From: Welwitschia mirabilis
Taxonomy: Eukaryota > Gnetophyta > Gnetopsida > Welwitschiales
Length of the DNA stretch: 64,000 nt
Direction of reading: 5' to 3'
Assembly (NCBI GenBank): GCA_051453625.1
Contig: JBOZIK010000001.1
Coordinates: 184,091,861-184,155,860 of the forward strand
Shown here: positions 10,879-22,660 of the stretch, piece after piece
Numbering within the stretch: position 1 is the stretch's first letter
Layout: every line of letters begins with the position of its first letter
Made by a program: the position numbers and the translations under genes
The notes under the pieces: model-generated
Told to the model about the DNA's origin: nothing
Database searches by the model: none
Seen by the model: the letters and a program-made list of their open reading frames with translations, nothing else

Positions 10879-12354
10879 CCTGCATATTTGTTTAAGTGAC
10901 ATTATTTATTAAACATATTCTACTACTGACCTATGTAAAGTGACTGAGTGTAATTCCTTTTTTGATTAAAATAGCTTTTCTTAAATGTCCTACAATGGTT
11001 CCTAACATAAACAATCATGGCAGATACAATGGTTCCTCATAGTTTGCTTCTAATGTAGGTGAATTTTCATCTTTGATCTAGAACTTAGGGTTCAATGCTA
11101 CATTTAAAATTGACACTCACAAGGAAATTCATTTGTATGTTATTTTCCAAACAAAGGGGGTGCCTTCTCTAGTGAGGAGTACCAAGATGAGTAGATCTAT
11201 CCAAAGAAAGACAATAAGCATTTGACCTTAAAGAAAGGTTAGCTTTAGAGCTCCAATTACCATGGAAAAACATTACAAAACTCTAAATATCGTGCAAATA
11301 TTGGAATGGTTATATAGGCCTGGGATTCATGAAATAAAATTCTTGCTCATGTAGGTATCTTCACTCATGATTTTCCTCATTTATGTAAGCTACCTCCTTC
11401 CGTAGAGTTGAAATTGGTTGTGGCTTCAGTTGCAGCATCCTTCGCTAATCCTCAAGATTCCTATGCATTCTCTTCCTTCTTAATGCAAATAGCCAAAGGG
11501 AGGTTCATAGTGGTACAATCCTGCAATGACAATTCATTTGACATTTCCTTGGCAAAATTCTCTTATTTGCCTAATGCATATTGATGTGAGCTTCTTCGTA
11601 CTAAAGAGAAGCCAATACAAGAAATTGACCAAATGAGATAACCCTTGACTTCTACATCATTGTTTCATCTTCTCTCCCATCATGTTGGTTGTCTTTCTCT
11701 TACTTAAAGAATGTCCACCATCTTCCCTTGATTCCGTGATGCCCTACTCCTCAGTATCTAGTTCCTCATTAGCTATGCAAAATCTCTTTGAGAATTGCCT
11801 CATCCTTATTATCAAAGGTTAACCTTTTTATAATTGGTCCCAAAGGTCTAGAAGATAAATCCACAATCATAGCCTAGCATGTTCAATAGTAGATTATTGA
11901 GCTAAGAATCATGCTCTTGTCTTAAGAATGACAACCAAAAAAAGACAACAATTGGTAAGGACTATATTCTACTATTAACAATTCTTATAGCTCTAGCTTT
12001 GTCTTGATCCATTCACTGAAAGCAAATAGGGTCATAAGCATGGGCAATGGTAACCTATTAAGAATAAAGGGATGCAGAAATAGGAAGCATTCCAAGTCCT
12101 ACAGGAATAAGAGGTTGTGAGCCAACACATGGCTCTCCTATGCTACTACTACCATCTATAAAATAAATTAGTATGTAATACTCCCTTTCAAGTGTCTGTT
12201 ATCATAAGTTTAAAGAAAGGAGAAGGGGAATTTCAAGAGGAAGGATAACGAGACTACATAGTATTATAAAAAACGCTAAGGACTTATATTTGAACAAAAT
12301 AAAAAATCCCCTCAAAACTGATATAATAACTAAACATTAACTTAACCAAACATT
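10879..12354. other. CACTA-like element interior, no gene recognised
   Basis: The base composition is more even than in the flanking arrays, and several short open stretches on both strands read like decayed exons (for example 11380-11560), but I cannot match any to a family. Confidence 0.4.
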
Positions 12355-12560
12355 TCAGTAAGCATAAGTAGTTTTATGAAACACTCCTATGCCTATCACT
12401 ATCACTAATTCCTTCAACTGAAGCATTAGGAGCTGTGTCCATAGCATTAAGGTTATGAAGAGAGTTTCTAAGTCGCGAGCCGATCCCCAAGGCACGAGCC
12501 GGTCCCCAAGTCCACTTCTTTTTCGATATCCTATTCTTCCTCTGTGCCGTTTCCTCAACC
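12355..12560 (-). pseudogene. Possible captured exon, GC-richer, unrecognised
   Basis: On the minus strand a short frame ends with NAMDTAPNASVEGISDSD before a TAA near 12375, and a second frame upstream is rich in Arg and Gly. The stretch around 12470-12515 is strikingly GC-rich for this window and holds a ~19-bp direct repeat, CTTGGGGACCGGCTCGTGC followed by CTTGGGGATCGGCTCGCGA when read on the minus strand. The protein wording looks coding-like, but no family is recognised and the two frames do not join. It may be another host fragment within the transposon. Confidence 0.25.
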
Positions 12561-13204
12561 TATTTCTAATTCTTTATCTGAGTAAAATAGCAATGTCATG
12601 GGCATTAAGGAGACATATGATAGGCCATAAGAACTCGCATTAGATGCCACTGTGATTGACTGGAAATGCAAATGAAAGTGAAAATGCTCTGCAAAAACAA
12701 TACAATAACCAACTCTGAGTCCATAGCAAAATAGTTCCAGAGAAGTTTTAGCATTTTGCTTGTGAAATGTCTAATTAGAGGTCGAAATGAGATGGCACAG
12801 GGGGAAAATCGAGGAAGACAAGGACTGACACCAAGAATGGTCTACATTTGAAGCTTACCTAAAACCAAAGCAAATCAATCCAATCTTCGAACCTAGAAAG
12901 CTTGTTCATCCTTTTGCTTGGGTTTTCGAAAAACTTTATTGGTTCTTAATATAAGCTATGATGTAGTGAAAATATTTTGGTAAAAATCTTTTGTAACACT
13001 ATGATTCAGCGGAAATCTTTCTTTGAAGATATCACTTAAAAGATCAATGGAAGAATGGATTCATACTAGGTGAGGAGAAAGGTGAAGCCCTTGTAATAAT
13101 CAAAACATGCAATTCGAAGTGGCAAGTTGGTAGTTCTCAAAAGTTTTGCATTTTAATCCAAAAAAATACATGAATCTCATCATTTTAGAATTGTTTTATT
13201 ATTT
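12561..13204. other. CACTA-like element interior near right end, nothing recognised
   Basis: AT-rich DNA without an extended frame on either strand, between the GC-rich stretch and the right subterminal motif cluster. Confidence 0.4.
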
Positions 13205-13381
13205 TTTCTAAAACTATATTTTGAGGTGTTTCTTTTTAAACGCCTTAAAAAAATCATATACATGCCTCACTTTTAAGGCATTGTTTAATAAATGTCTTAA
13301 AAACATTTAAAAAACTTTTTAAGGCATTTATTTAAAAAAAAGCCTTAAAAATAGACTTGTACTTAAGCTGTTTATTTTAAT
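13205..13381. repeat. Right subterminal motif cluster
   Basis: At least six copies of the GCCTTAAAAA / TTTTTAAGGCAT motif lie in both orientations, the same motif as in the left cluster but over about half the length. Confidence 0.7.
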
Positions 13382-13410
13382 AAATGCCTTAAAAGCCTAT
13401 ATTTCTTGTA
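13382..13410 (-). repeat. Right terminal inverted repeat of CACTA-like element
   Basis: Exact reverse complement of 2684-2712. With the next three bases (GTG) it gives CACTACAAGAAA on the minus strand, the canonical CACTA terminus. Confidence 0.88.
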
Positions 13411-13411
13411 G

Positions 13412-16400
13412 TGAGAAAACCATTCAAAATGACATGCACATTAGGACTTTAGAAATTCGATAAGCCTTTATGATAGGCTAAAATAATGATGAAAGTTAAC
13501 ATATTATTATTATTTTTCATGACCTAGAAGGTAAAGAGTAGGTTTAGAAGGAAATGAAGGTTGAGGTGACCTATCCTAGCACACGTTGGACTGATAAAAT
13601 GGAAAGGTTAATCATAAGACCAATAAATCATGACACATTGGATTAAAGAATTCCACTTGGGGTTAGTCATATGACACATAAATTATGACAGCAAAGCCAC
13701 CAAGAGGATCAAGACCAAGGTTGTAATATATGCAACTCACTAACCTCTCCTACATGTTACATACATATTCTTTTGAATGAATTTAAAGTTTAAGGTACAT
13801 TTCCCATCATACATGTGGGATAATCTTGTCTTCCTCTGAAAAACAAAAAAATAATTTTTTAAATTGAAAACATAATTTTGGAATCATACTAAAATTATAT
13901 CTTTGGTTAAAAATAAAAAACTAAATTTTAAAATAGAAAATCTAATTTAATGGGCATACTAAAAATATATATTTAGTTAAAAACCAAGAAATTAATTTTT
14001 AAAATAGCACATCTAATTTGAGGGGTCTTATTTACCCTATAAAATAATTCATGAATTCAAGAAAACTTTTATTAAGAGCCAAATTAAATAAGAAAATTAG
14101 GCATAATTATTGTCTCCTATGCCCATGTACTTCATGCACACCAATGACCAACCTTGTCAAGTATAAGACATCTTCATATAAATTAACATATATTAAAATT
14201 GCTATTTCATAATTGTTAAAAAAATTTAATACTTTATATGGTTTTAAGTTAAAATTAATGTATGTAAATAAGCATCTTAAAGATAATATACCTAAGCTTA
14301 CCATGCTGGATGAACATATCCAACAAACAAAATGTCTTAGAGATTTTGTGTAAGTTAGATACTCTTAAAGAAAGAATCGAGCATAATCAACAAATAGATC
14401 TTACAACAAAGATAATGAGTAGATTCTATACAAAGTAATAGCCCTTGAAAAAATGATTAAAGGTAACTAATAAATAGGTTCCATAACAAATGATAACGAG
14501 TAAATCCTACAAAAATTGTCAACTCTTAAAGCTAAAAAAGAAAAATAAGAGCAAGTCAAGACATATCATCATAGAAACTAATGTGGGGATTATAATCTCA
14601 AAAGCATTGAAAAAATAAAATGAGAAAAATTCCAAAAAAAACAAATCTAAGACTTGTTGGTATTACAAAAAAAAGAAGATACAAATTTGGTTATGGTGAC
14701 TAAGAAAATCATCCAAAATGACATGCACATTATGCCTTTACAAATTGGATTACCTTTAGGATAGGTTAAAAAAGTGATAAAGCTTGACATAGTATTAGCT
14801 TCCATGACCTAGAAGGTAAGGAGTAGGTTTAGAAGAAAATGGAGGTTGAGGTGGCCTATCCTAATACATGTTGGATTGATAAAATGGAGAGGTTAGTCAT
14901 AAGACTGATTGATCATGACAAATTGGATTAGAGAATTCTACTTGGGATTAGTTGTACGACCCATCAATTACATCAACAACGTTGTTAGTAGGTTTGGAAA
15001 TCAAGGTTGCATTACATGCACCTCATCCACCTATCCTATGCATTAGATTCACCTTCTTTTTGAATGAATTTAGAGTTTAAGGAACATTTTCATCATAAGC
15101 GTGGGATAATCNNNNNNNNNNNNNNNNNNNNNNNNNNNNNNNNNNNNNNNNNNNNNNNNNNNNNNNNNNNNNNNNNNNNNNNNNNNNNNNNNNNNNNNNN
15201 NNNGCAAACATAATTTTGGGGTCATTAAAAAATTACATCTTTACTTAAAAAATAAAAAACTAAATTTTAAAATAGCGAACCTTATTTAATGGACCTACTA
15301 AAAATATATCTTTAGTTAAAAACTAAAAAACTAATTTTTAAAATGATAAACATAATTTAATGGGGCCTTGTTTACCCTATAAAATAATGCATTTATCTAA
15401 GAAAACTTCTATTAAAAGCCAAATGTAATAAGAAAACTAGACATAATTATTGCCTTCTATGGCCATGTAGTTCAAACCAACATTATCAAGAATAACACAT
15501 TTTCTTATAAATTAACTTGTATTAACATTACTATTCCATAATTGTTAAAAAATTTAAAACTTTGAATTGTTTTAATTTGAAAATAACTCTAATGCAAATA
15601 AGCATATTAAAGACAATATGCCTAAGCTTACCATGCTTGATGAACATATCTAATAAACAAAATGTCTTCTAAAGATTTTGTGTAAGTTAGATACTCTTAA
15701 AGAAAAGATTGAGGGCAACCAACAAATAGATCTTCCAATAAAAGATAATGAATAGACTTTATACAAAATAATAGACCTTGAAAAAATGATTAAGGTAACT
15801 AGTAAATAGGTTCTATAATAAATGATAATGAGTAAATCCTATATAAATTGTCAACACTTGAAAATAAAAGAGAAAAATAAGAGAAACTCAAGACATATAG
15901 TCATAGAAACTAATGTGAGGATTATAATCTAAAAGCATTGAAAGAGTAAAATCGGAAAATTTTTAAGGAAANNNNNNNNNNNNNNNNNNNNNNNNNNNNN
16001 NNNNNNNNNNNNNNNNNNNNNNNNNNNNNNNNNNNNNNNNNNNNNNNNNNNNNNNNNNNNNNNNNNNNNNNTATTTCCTCCAATAACCATGTAGCTGAAA
16101 TAAACCAATGATCAACATTGTTAACTATAAGATGTCTTATTATAAATTAATTTATATTAAAATTGCTATTTCATAATTTTTAAAAAATATGAAACTTTAA
16201 ATGATTTTAAGTTGAAAGTAAATCTATGCAAATAAGCATCTTAAAGACAATATCCCTAAGCTTATTATGCTGAATGAACACATTTAACAAACAAAATGTA
16301 TTCTAAAGATTTTGTATAAGTTAGATACTATTAAAGGAAAGATTAAGGGCAATCAAAAATAGATATTACAAAAAAAGGTAATGAATAAATTCTACACAAA

Positions 16401-18357
16401 GTAATAGCCCTTAAAAAATAATTAAGAATAAGTAATAAATAGGTTCCATAATAAATGATAATGAATAAATCCTACATAAATTTTTAACACTTGAAGATAA
16501 AAGAGAATAAATTATCAACACTTGAAGATAAAAGAGAAAAATGAGGGCAAGTCAAAACATATAGTCATAGAAACTAATGTGGGGATTATAATCTAAGCAC
16601 TGAAGGAGTAAAATGAGAAAAATTCGAATAAAAACAAATCTAAGTCTTGTTGGTATTACAGAGAAAGAAGATAAAAATTTCATTATGGTGACTAAGAAAA
16701 TCATCTAAAATAACATGCACATTAGGCTTTATAAATTAGATGAGCATTTACAATAGGTTAAAATAGTGATAAAACTTGACATATTATTATTAGCTTCCAT
16801 GAACTAGAAGGTAAGGAGTAGGTTTAGAGGAAAATGGAGGTTGAGGTGACATACCATAGCACACATTAGACTAATAAAATGGAGAGGTTAGTCATAAGAC
16901 CTATCGATCATAACACATTAGATTAGAAAATTCCACTTAGGGTTAGTTATATGACCCATTAATTATGACAACAAAGTTGCCAATAGGCTCAGGGACTGAG
17001 GTTGTAATATATTCACTTAACCTATCTCTCCCACACATTACACAAACATTCTTTTTAAATGAATTTAAAGTTTAAAAATACATTTCCCACCAAACATAAG
17101 GGATAATCTCGTTCCTTAATAAAAAACCAAAAACTACTTTTTCAAATGGCAAACATAATTTTAGGGTCATACTAAAATTAGGTCTTTGGTTAAAAAAAAT
17201 AAAAACTAAATTTTAAAATAGAAAATCTAATTTAATGGACATACTAAAAATATATCATTAGTTAAAAACCAAAAAACCTAATTTTTAAAATGGCNNNNNN
17301 NNNNAATGCATTCATTTAAGAAAACTTCTATTAAAAGCCAACTTTAATACGAAAACTAGACATAATTATTATCTTTTATGCCCATGTAGTTTGAACAAAT
17401 AAATGATTAACCTCATTAAATATAAGAAATATTCTTATAAATTAACTTGTGTGAAAATTGTAATTTCATATTTCTTAAAAAATTTACAATTTTAAATGGT
17501 TTTAAGTTAAAAGTAAATCTATGCAAATAAGCATCTTAAAGATAATATGTCGAAGCTTACCATGCTAGATGAACATATCCAACAAATAAAATGTCTCATA
17601 GAGATTTTTTGTAAGTTAGATACTCATAAATAAAAAGATTAAGGGTAATCAACAAATGGATCTTACAACAAAAGATAATGAATATATTCTATAGAAAGTA
17701 ATAGTCCTTGAAAAAAATGATTAAGGATAATTAATAAATAGGTTCTATAATAAATGATAATGAGTAAATCCTATATAAATTGTTAATACTTAAAGCTAAA
17801 TCAGAAAAATAAGAGGAAGTTAAGACATATAGTCATAGAAATTAATGTGGAGATTATAATCTCAAAAACATTAAAAGGGTGAAATGAGAAAAATTTTAAG
17901 AAAGATAAATCTAAAACTTATTGGTATTACAGAGAAAGAAGATAAAAATTTAGTCATGGTGATTAAGAAAATCATCTAAAATAATGCAAATTACACCTTT
18001 AAAACTTGGATAAGCCTTTAAGATAGGTTAAAATAGTGATAAAACTTAACATATTATTATTAACTTCCATGACCTAGAAAATAAGGAGAAATTTTACAGA
18101 AAAATGAAGGTTGAGGAGGCCTATCCTAGCACACCTTGGACTAATAAAATGAAGAGTTTAGTTGTAAGGACAATCGATCATAATACATTATATTAGAGAA
18201 TTTGACTTAGGATTAGTTATACAACCCATCAATTATAAAAGCAAAGCTGCGAATAAGCTAAGGGACCGCTGTTATACTACATGCATTTCATCCACCTATC
18301 CCATATATTACATACACCTTCTTTTTGAATGAATTTAAAGTTTAAAGGTATACTTCC
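13412..18357. repeat. Tandem array of ~1.27 kb repeat, right part
   Basis: The array resumes in the unit interrupted at 2683. The landmark GGTTATGG (or near variants) recurs at about 14689, 16681 and 17952. Unit C ends at 14688, D runs to the gap at 15972, E is partial after the gap, F is 16681-17951 (1271 bp), and G is cut at about 18357 by the gypsy element. The gap 15972-16071 removes about 700 bp of repeat although it is drawn as 100 bases. A 31-bp internal duplication lies at 16478-16508 and 16509-16539. Units differ mostly by single transitions and small indels. Confidence 0.88.
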
Positions 18358-18399
18358 ACCAAGAGACCAAAAAGAATGGTACAAACATTTGTGTAGGAA

Positions 18400-18800
18400 A
18401 AATCAAAGAAGGTGTAGGTTTCTAAAGAAAAGTCATTCTTGTACCATAAATCATACTACAAGCTATAAAGAAGCATGCCTAGTGTATCAACAATAGATGC
18501 TTTAGACATATGATAAGTGATAAATTGAGTTTTACTTCTTTAGTTAATCAAGATAAATATGTGATCACTTTTAGTAACAACACAGAGGCTTCAATTAAAG
18601 GTATCATGATAGTCTTTTGGCTACTAAGTCCCTCACATACCTCACCATGACAAATTTTTAGGATTTCTAAGCTTTCCCGCTTAGATATACACTTACCATG
18701 ATTTAATCTTTACAACGCCTATAAAGATGGAGTTCATTCCACTCATAGTTAGCAATCCTTTGGAGAAAAGATTTATGTTGGTTATGGTTCTAATGCTAAG
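18400..18800 (-). pseudogene. pol: Gypsy integrase N-terminal fragment
   Basis: In broken frames the minus strand reads HSLPWYADIVNYL, FLQRIANYEWNELHLYRRC and CHGEVCEG. These match the region after RNase H in plant gypsy polyproteins (PWFADI.NYL, YYWDEP.L.KRC, CHGG.CGGH) that leads into the integrase zinc finger. The conserved His of GGH is missing. No DDE core follows, because the element stops at about 18358. Confidence 0.8.
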
Positions 18801-18879
18801 GAGTTTTTATAGTATCAAGGTAGTTTACAATATCAGCATACCAAGGAGTGGAATGAGTAGAAAAGATAGCATAAAGCTT

Positions 18880-19573
18880 CGTAATCACAAATAGTTGTTC
18901 ATTTGGAAGTTGATCATGAGAGCAAGAAAGCCGAGATATATGATTGGCAACACTATTATGTTTTCTAGCCTTATCAATGATGGTAAGATTAAATTATTGA
19001 ATTTAAAGAATCCATCTAATAAGTCTGGCACTTGAATATTTTTTAGTCATAAGATAGCGAATGGCTGCATGGTCTATGTAAACATTGATATAGAAACCAA
19101 GAAGATGGTGTAAAAGATGGTCTAAGCAAAAGATGATAGCAAGTATTTCTCTCTCAGTGGTAGTGTAGTTGGATTGGGTACTTGTAAAAGTTTTGCTAAG
19201 ATAATGACTTTGAAACCATTCTCATATTTTTCACCAAAAACCCCCCTACATCAATATTACTTGCAGCACACATAAGTTCAGAGTCTTTATTATAATCAAG
19301 ACCTATGATAAAAGGTTTGGAAGAGATGTTTTCCTTCAGAGTTTCAAAAGCAAGTTGGTATGAATTGGTCCACTCGAATTTAACATCTTTTTCAAGTAAA
19401 GAATGGAGAGGTTTACAAGTTTTAGCATAGTCATGGATGAATTGATGGTAAAAACTGGCATGTCCAAGGAAAGATCTAACTTGTTTGACATTTGTTGGAG
19501 GGTTAAGATTTTTAATGATATCTACTTTTGTGGGGTCCATCCTAATCCCTTCCTTTAAAATGTGGTAACCCAA
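18880..19573 (-). pseudogene. pol: Gypsy RNase H and RT thumb
   Basis: An open stretch of 125 codons (19196-19573) carries the thumb region, with GYHILKEGIRMDPTKV, VRSFLGHASFYHQFI and CKPLHSLLEKD. It leads into RNase H at CAASNIDVGG, where the usual catalytic Asp of CDAS is Ala. After a frame change, TTTEREILAI and YIDHAAIRYLM follow at about 19050-19180, and ARLIRW ends the domain. The gene is dead through the lost Asp and the frameshift. It is the best preserved coding stretch of this element. Confidence 0.9.
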
Positions 19574-19589
19574 AACAATTCCATATTAA

Positions 19590-20350
19590 ACAAGGAAAAA
19601 ACTCTTTTCTCAACTCAAGTGCAACCCACTTTTAATACATTTATTAAGGAATTTTTCTAATCTTAGCACAATTTATTTAAAAGTATTACCAAAGATGGAA
19701 AAATCATTCATAAAGATTTGTATAAGAGTCTTCTATCATATTAGAAAATATTCCCATTATGGCTTATTGGAAAGTTCTAGGAGCATTACAAAGTCCAAAT
19801 GGTATTTGTTTGAAAGCAATGGTTTTAAAGGGAGATGTGAAGGTGGTTTTAGCTTGGTCCTTGCTTGCTATGAAAATTTGATTATAACCACTGTACCCAT
19901 TAAAAAAACAATAATAAGCATAACCTTGGATTCTATCAAGAACTTGATCAAGAAAAGTAAAAGATAATAATCCTTTTTAATGAACTCATTGAGTAATCTA
20001 AAGCACATTCTTCATTTTCCTCCATTTTTTAGTACTACTATTAAAGGAATAACCAATTTACTATTTGCTATGGCATAAATAATTCTAGCATCCATAAGTT
20101 TAATTATTTCATCTTTGACAATTTGTTTAAGAGCTGGATTTAATCTTCTTTAGGGTTACCTAATAGGTTTGGCATCATCCTCAAGATAGATTTTATGTTG
20201 AATTATAAAAAGAGGAATGGCATCTAAATCTTTATGTATCCAAGCAAAGGCATTTTTCTTTGATTCTAACAAAGAGGTCAAATATGATTCTTCTTGAGGA
20301 GTGAAAAGGTCACTCGTTATTAAAGGTTTCATTTGATTTTCAGACAAGAA
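19590..20350 (-). pseudogene. pol: Gypsy reverse transcriptase
   Basis: Minus-strand translation in several frames gives RLNPALKQIVKDEIIKL, DARIIYAIANSKLVIPL, then a jump to LLNEFIKKDYYLL. Most of the conserved block with the VCIDYRKLN motif is deleted. The palm motif reads FMND at about 19703-19714 where plant gypsy elements have FMDD; a single G-to-A change explains the Asp-to-Asn loss. The upstream EESYLTSLLESKKNAFAW (about 20240-20300) is the usual lead-in. Non-functional. Confidence 0.9.
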
Positions 20351-20699
20351 TATATATTTTAGATCTTTGGGTAATTACTTAAGCTCACAAGTGTTAAGTT
20401 TGGATGTCATCCCATCTATCATGGGAATAATAGGTAGAGGATGACATTCTTCAAAAAGTTTTTCTATCGAATATAGATGTTGGGTTTCTTCCTCATCTTC
20501 AAGAACTCCATTCTTAGATTGAAAACAATCTAATTCAGTTGGGTTATCATACAAATTTGGCTCATATAGCATAGTATTCTAAAGGTTAATGTCATAAAAA
20601 TAAAGTTTTCCTCAAATCATCTTCAATGTTGAAATCAGTTCCTATGTCCCTTTTAGCAATTTCAAAAACCCTAATGATAATTTCTTTCTTGTCAAAGTG

Positions 20700-21010
20700 G
20701 TATCTCATCATTTTAGATTAAGTGTCAATGATACAATAAGCTATAGCAAAAAAGGCTCTTTCTAAAATTAGTGGATATCCTTCATCATGCTCTATTTCAA
20801 TTATAACCACATTAATGGAATAAAAAGATTTCTTAATTTGAATGATTATGTCCTTTATGATTCCCAATGGTTTCTTAATTGAGGTGTCAGTTAGCTCTAG
20901 AATAATAGGTATAGGTTCAATTCTGCTTTTCAAACCAAGACTTTTTCATATGTGGAAGGGCATAATGTTCACACTTGCACCTATGTCAATCAAAGATTTT
21001 TTAATTTCTT
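20700..21010 (-). pseudogene. Gypsy aspartic protease
   Basis: The active-site motif DIGAS is intact at 20973-20987 on the minus strand, followed by VNIMPFHI, then a stop where Trp is expected. After the stop come SRIEPIPIILELTDTSIKKP, GIIKDIIIQI and EGYPLILERAFFA. Plant Athila/Tat proteases have the order DLGASVN, then LADRS, then PVILGRPFLAT, so the match is close; the ILGRPF motif is degraded to ILERAF. It would process the Gag-Pol polyprotein if intact. Confidence 0.9.
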
Positions 21011-21132
21011 TTGTTTCCTTCTAAAGTAACACTAACAGTTGTAGCCCTAGGATCCTTGAATTTAGGATATTTCTTTATTACTAAGTTGGAGAGAGATTGG
21101 GCAAGTAAATCTTTACTTGGAATGATATATTT

Positions 21133-22660
21133 TTATTTTGTTCTTACTAAGTCCTTTAATAAATTAGAATATTTAGGGTTTTCTTGCAAGAGTTTCCAAA
21201 AGGAAAGGTTAATATTGACTTCTTGCATCAAGGATTTTAAGTGTTTGTCAAATGTAGGGTTAGGGTTTGTGTTCAAGCTATCAAGCCAAGTATTTAATGG
21301 TTTCTTTCCTTTATCATCTTTTAAATTATGTTTCACAAAGGTTTTAGTAGGTGATGTTGAAGGAAGTTATAAGAATCTAAGATTTCAACATCATCTTCTC
21401 CAATTGCTTCATTTTGTTTAGGAACCTTATGGATAANNNNNNNNNNTGTATCTTTTTCACTTCTTGTTACAATCTTTAAGTCTCTCCTAACTTCATTTGG
21501 GTTGGATATTAGTTGAGAAGCAAGAGACCCTTGTGGTCTTTGATTAGCAAGTATTTTTATTGAAGCACATTGACTAGGTTCTTAATGTTGCTATTAGTCT
21601 TTTCTTGCACCTTTCTCATTTTCTTAATGGATTCTATAAAGGTATCATTAAAATTTTGTTAGGAGTGTGGTTAAAAATTGGTACTTTTAAATCTATTCTC
21701 AAATGGTTTCCATTATGGTTGTCCACTAGGTTTTTGTTGAAATAGTGGTTGGCTCTTAAAGTTAGAATTTCTTTGGTTGAAAGTACAAACCTCTTTAAAC
21801 ATTTTTTTCATTGTAAGTTGGTAATAAGGTATACTCTTTAGTTGAATGGAAATCATCTTCACAAAGTTTACAACTAAAAGTTGAGGATTGATTTTTACAA
21901 ATCTTTGCATCAACTATCATTTGCGTATACTTCTCTAAAGTAGTAGTAAAGTCTTTCATCAAATTAGTTAGATCCTCTCTCTTCAAGCATCATCTAAGCT
22001 TAAATTGAACAAATTTCCTCCACAAGAAAAGTCCACAAGTTGTTTAGTTGAAGCATTCAGTTCACTATAGAAATAATCTACTAGTTCTTCTTTATAGAAT
22101 TTGTCAATAGGATTGAAGTGACTAGCAATTATAAAATGTTCATACACAATTGCATAATCTTTATGTGGTTATTGTTGAAAGTTGGTGACTTCTTTTCTTC
22201 TCTTCCTCATAGTGCTTTCACTTAAAAATTGTTTAATAAAAACTTCTTGCACTTGACTCCATGATTTAAGGCTTTTATGTGAGATCGTTTTTAGCTAAAT
22301 TTTCACCTGACCTCTAAGAGTGATAGGAAAGATAATCATATAAGTACAATCAGTAATACATTTTTTCCCATTTCCAGATGTAAGTATAAGTTGTTCTATA
22401 TTGGCTAAATGTTGAAAAGGATCTTTTTCTGATTCCTTCAAAAAGGTTAGGTATGCACTTAGATTTCTTAACTCTACATCATCTCTAAGAGGTAAATCAA
22501 AAGGATTTTGAATTTCATTTTTTCTATTAGTAATTAAATCTCTAAGCATAACATTTGCATTTGAAAAAGAAGTTCCTAATATGATTAGAGCATTAGAAGA
22601 AGCTACTTGCTTTTGTTTTTATGATGCTTTTGAAATATTCGACATTTTCGAAGAAATAAA
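21133..22660 (-). pseudogene. gag: Gypsy gag, broken
   Basis: Several short minus-strand frames together resemble the capsid protein of Athila-type elements. The N-terminal part at 22295-22549 contains NPFDLPLRDDVELRNLSAYL. At about 21830-21885 a zinc knuckle reads CKLCEDDFHSTKEY: the C-X2-C-X4-H-X4 spacing is exact but the last Cys is Tyr, a single-base change. A linker to protease with GKKPLNTWLDSLNTNPNP lies at about 21260-21310. Multiple stops and a 10-base gap at 21437 break it. Confidence 0.8.

Larger units (their letters stand above)
2683..13411. mobile_element. CACTA-like (En/Spm-type) element carrying host gene fragments, non-autonomous
   Basis: The element splits one unit of the 1.27-kb array: GGTTATGGTGA lies just left, GAGAAAACC just right, and sister units have these sequences joined. 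It is bounded by 29-bp perfect inverted repeats beginning TACAAGAAATATAGGC, and the right end reads CACTACAAGAAA on the opposite strand, the classic CACTA terminus. Both ends are packed with GCCTTAAAA / TTTTAAGGC motifs, as expected of CACTA subterminal transposase sites. TGA flanks both ends as a possible 3-bp target duplication, the size usual for this superfamily. I find no transposase. Cargo: the 3' end of EF-1 alpha (6400-6638), a chitinase exon (10691-10878), and a nested Ty1-copia element. Carriage of host gene pieces is known for Pack-CACTA elements; the assignment here is inference. Confidence 0.65.

Noticed and set aside
1-18357. CRISPR-like array
   Set aside because: The repeat units are over 1.2 kb and contiguous, with no short repeat-spacer structure; the composition and gene content are plant nuclear.
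19695-21421. Plus-strand frames of 60-136 codons at 19695, 20842 and 21011
   Set aside because: They are the complements of the gypsy reverse transcriptase, protease and gag-protease linker, which read sensibly on the minus strand.
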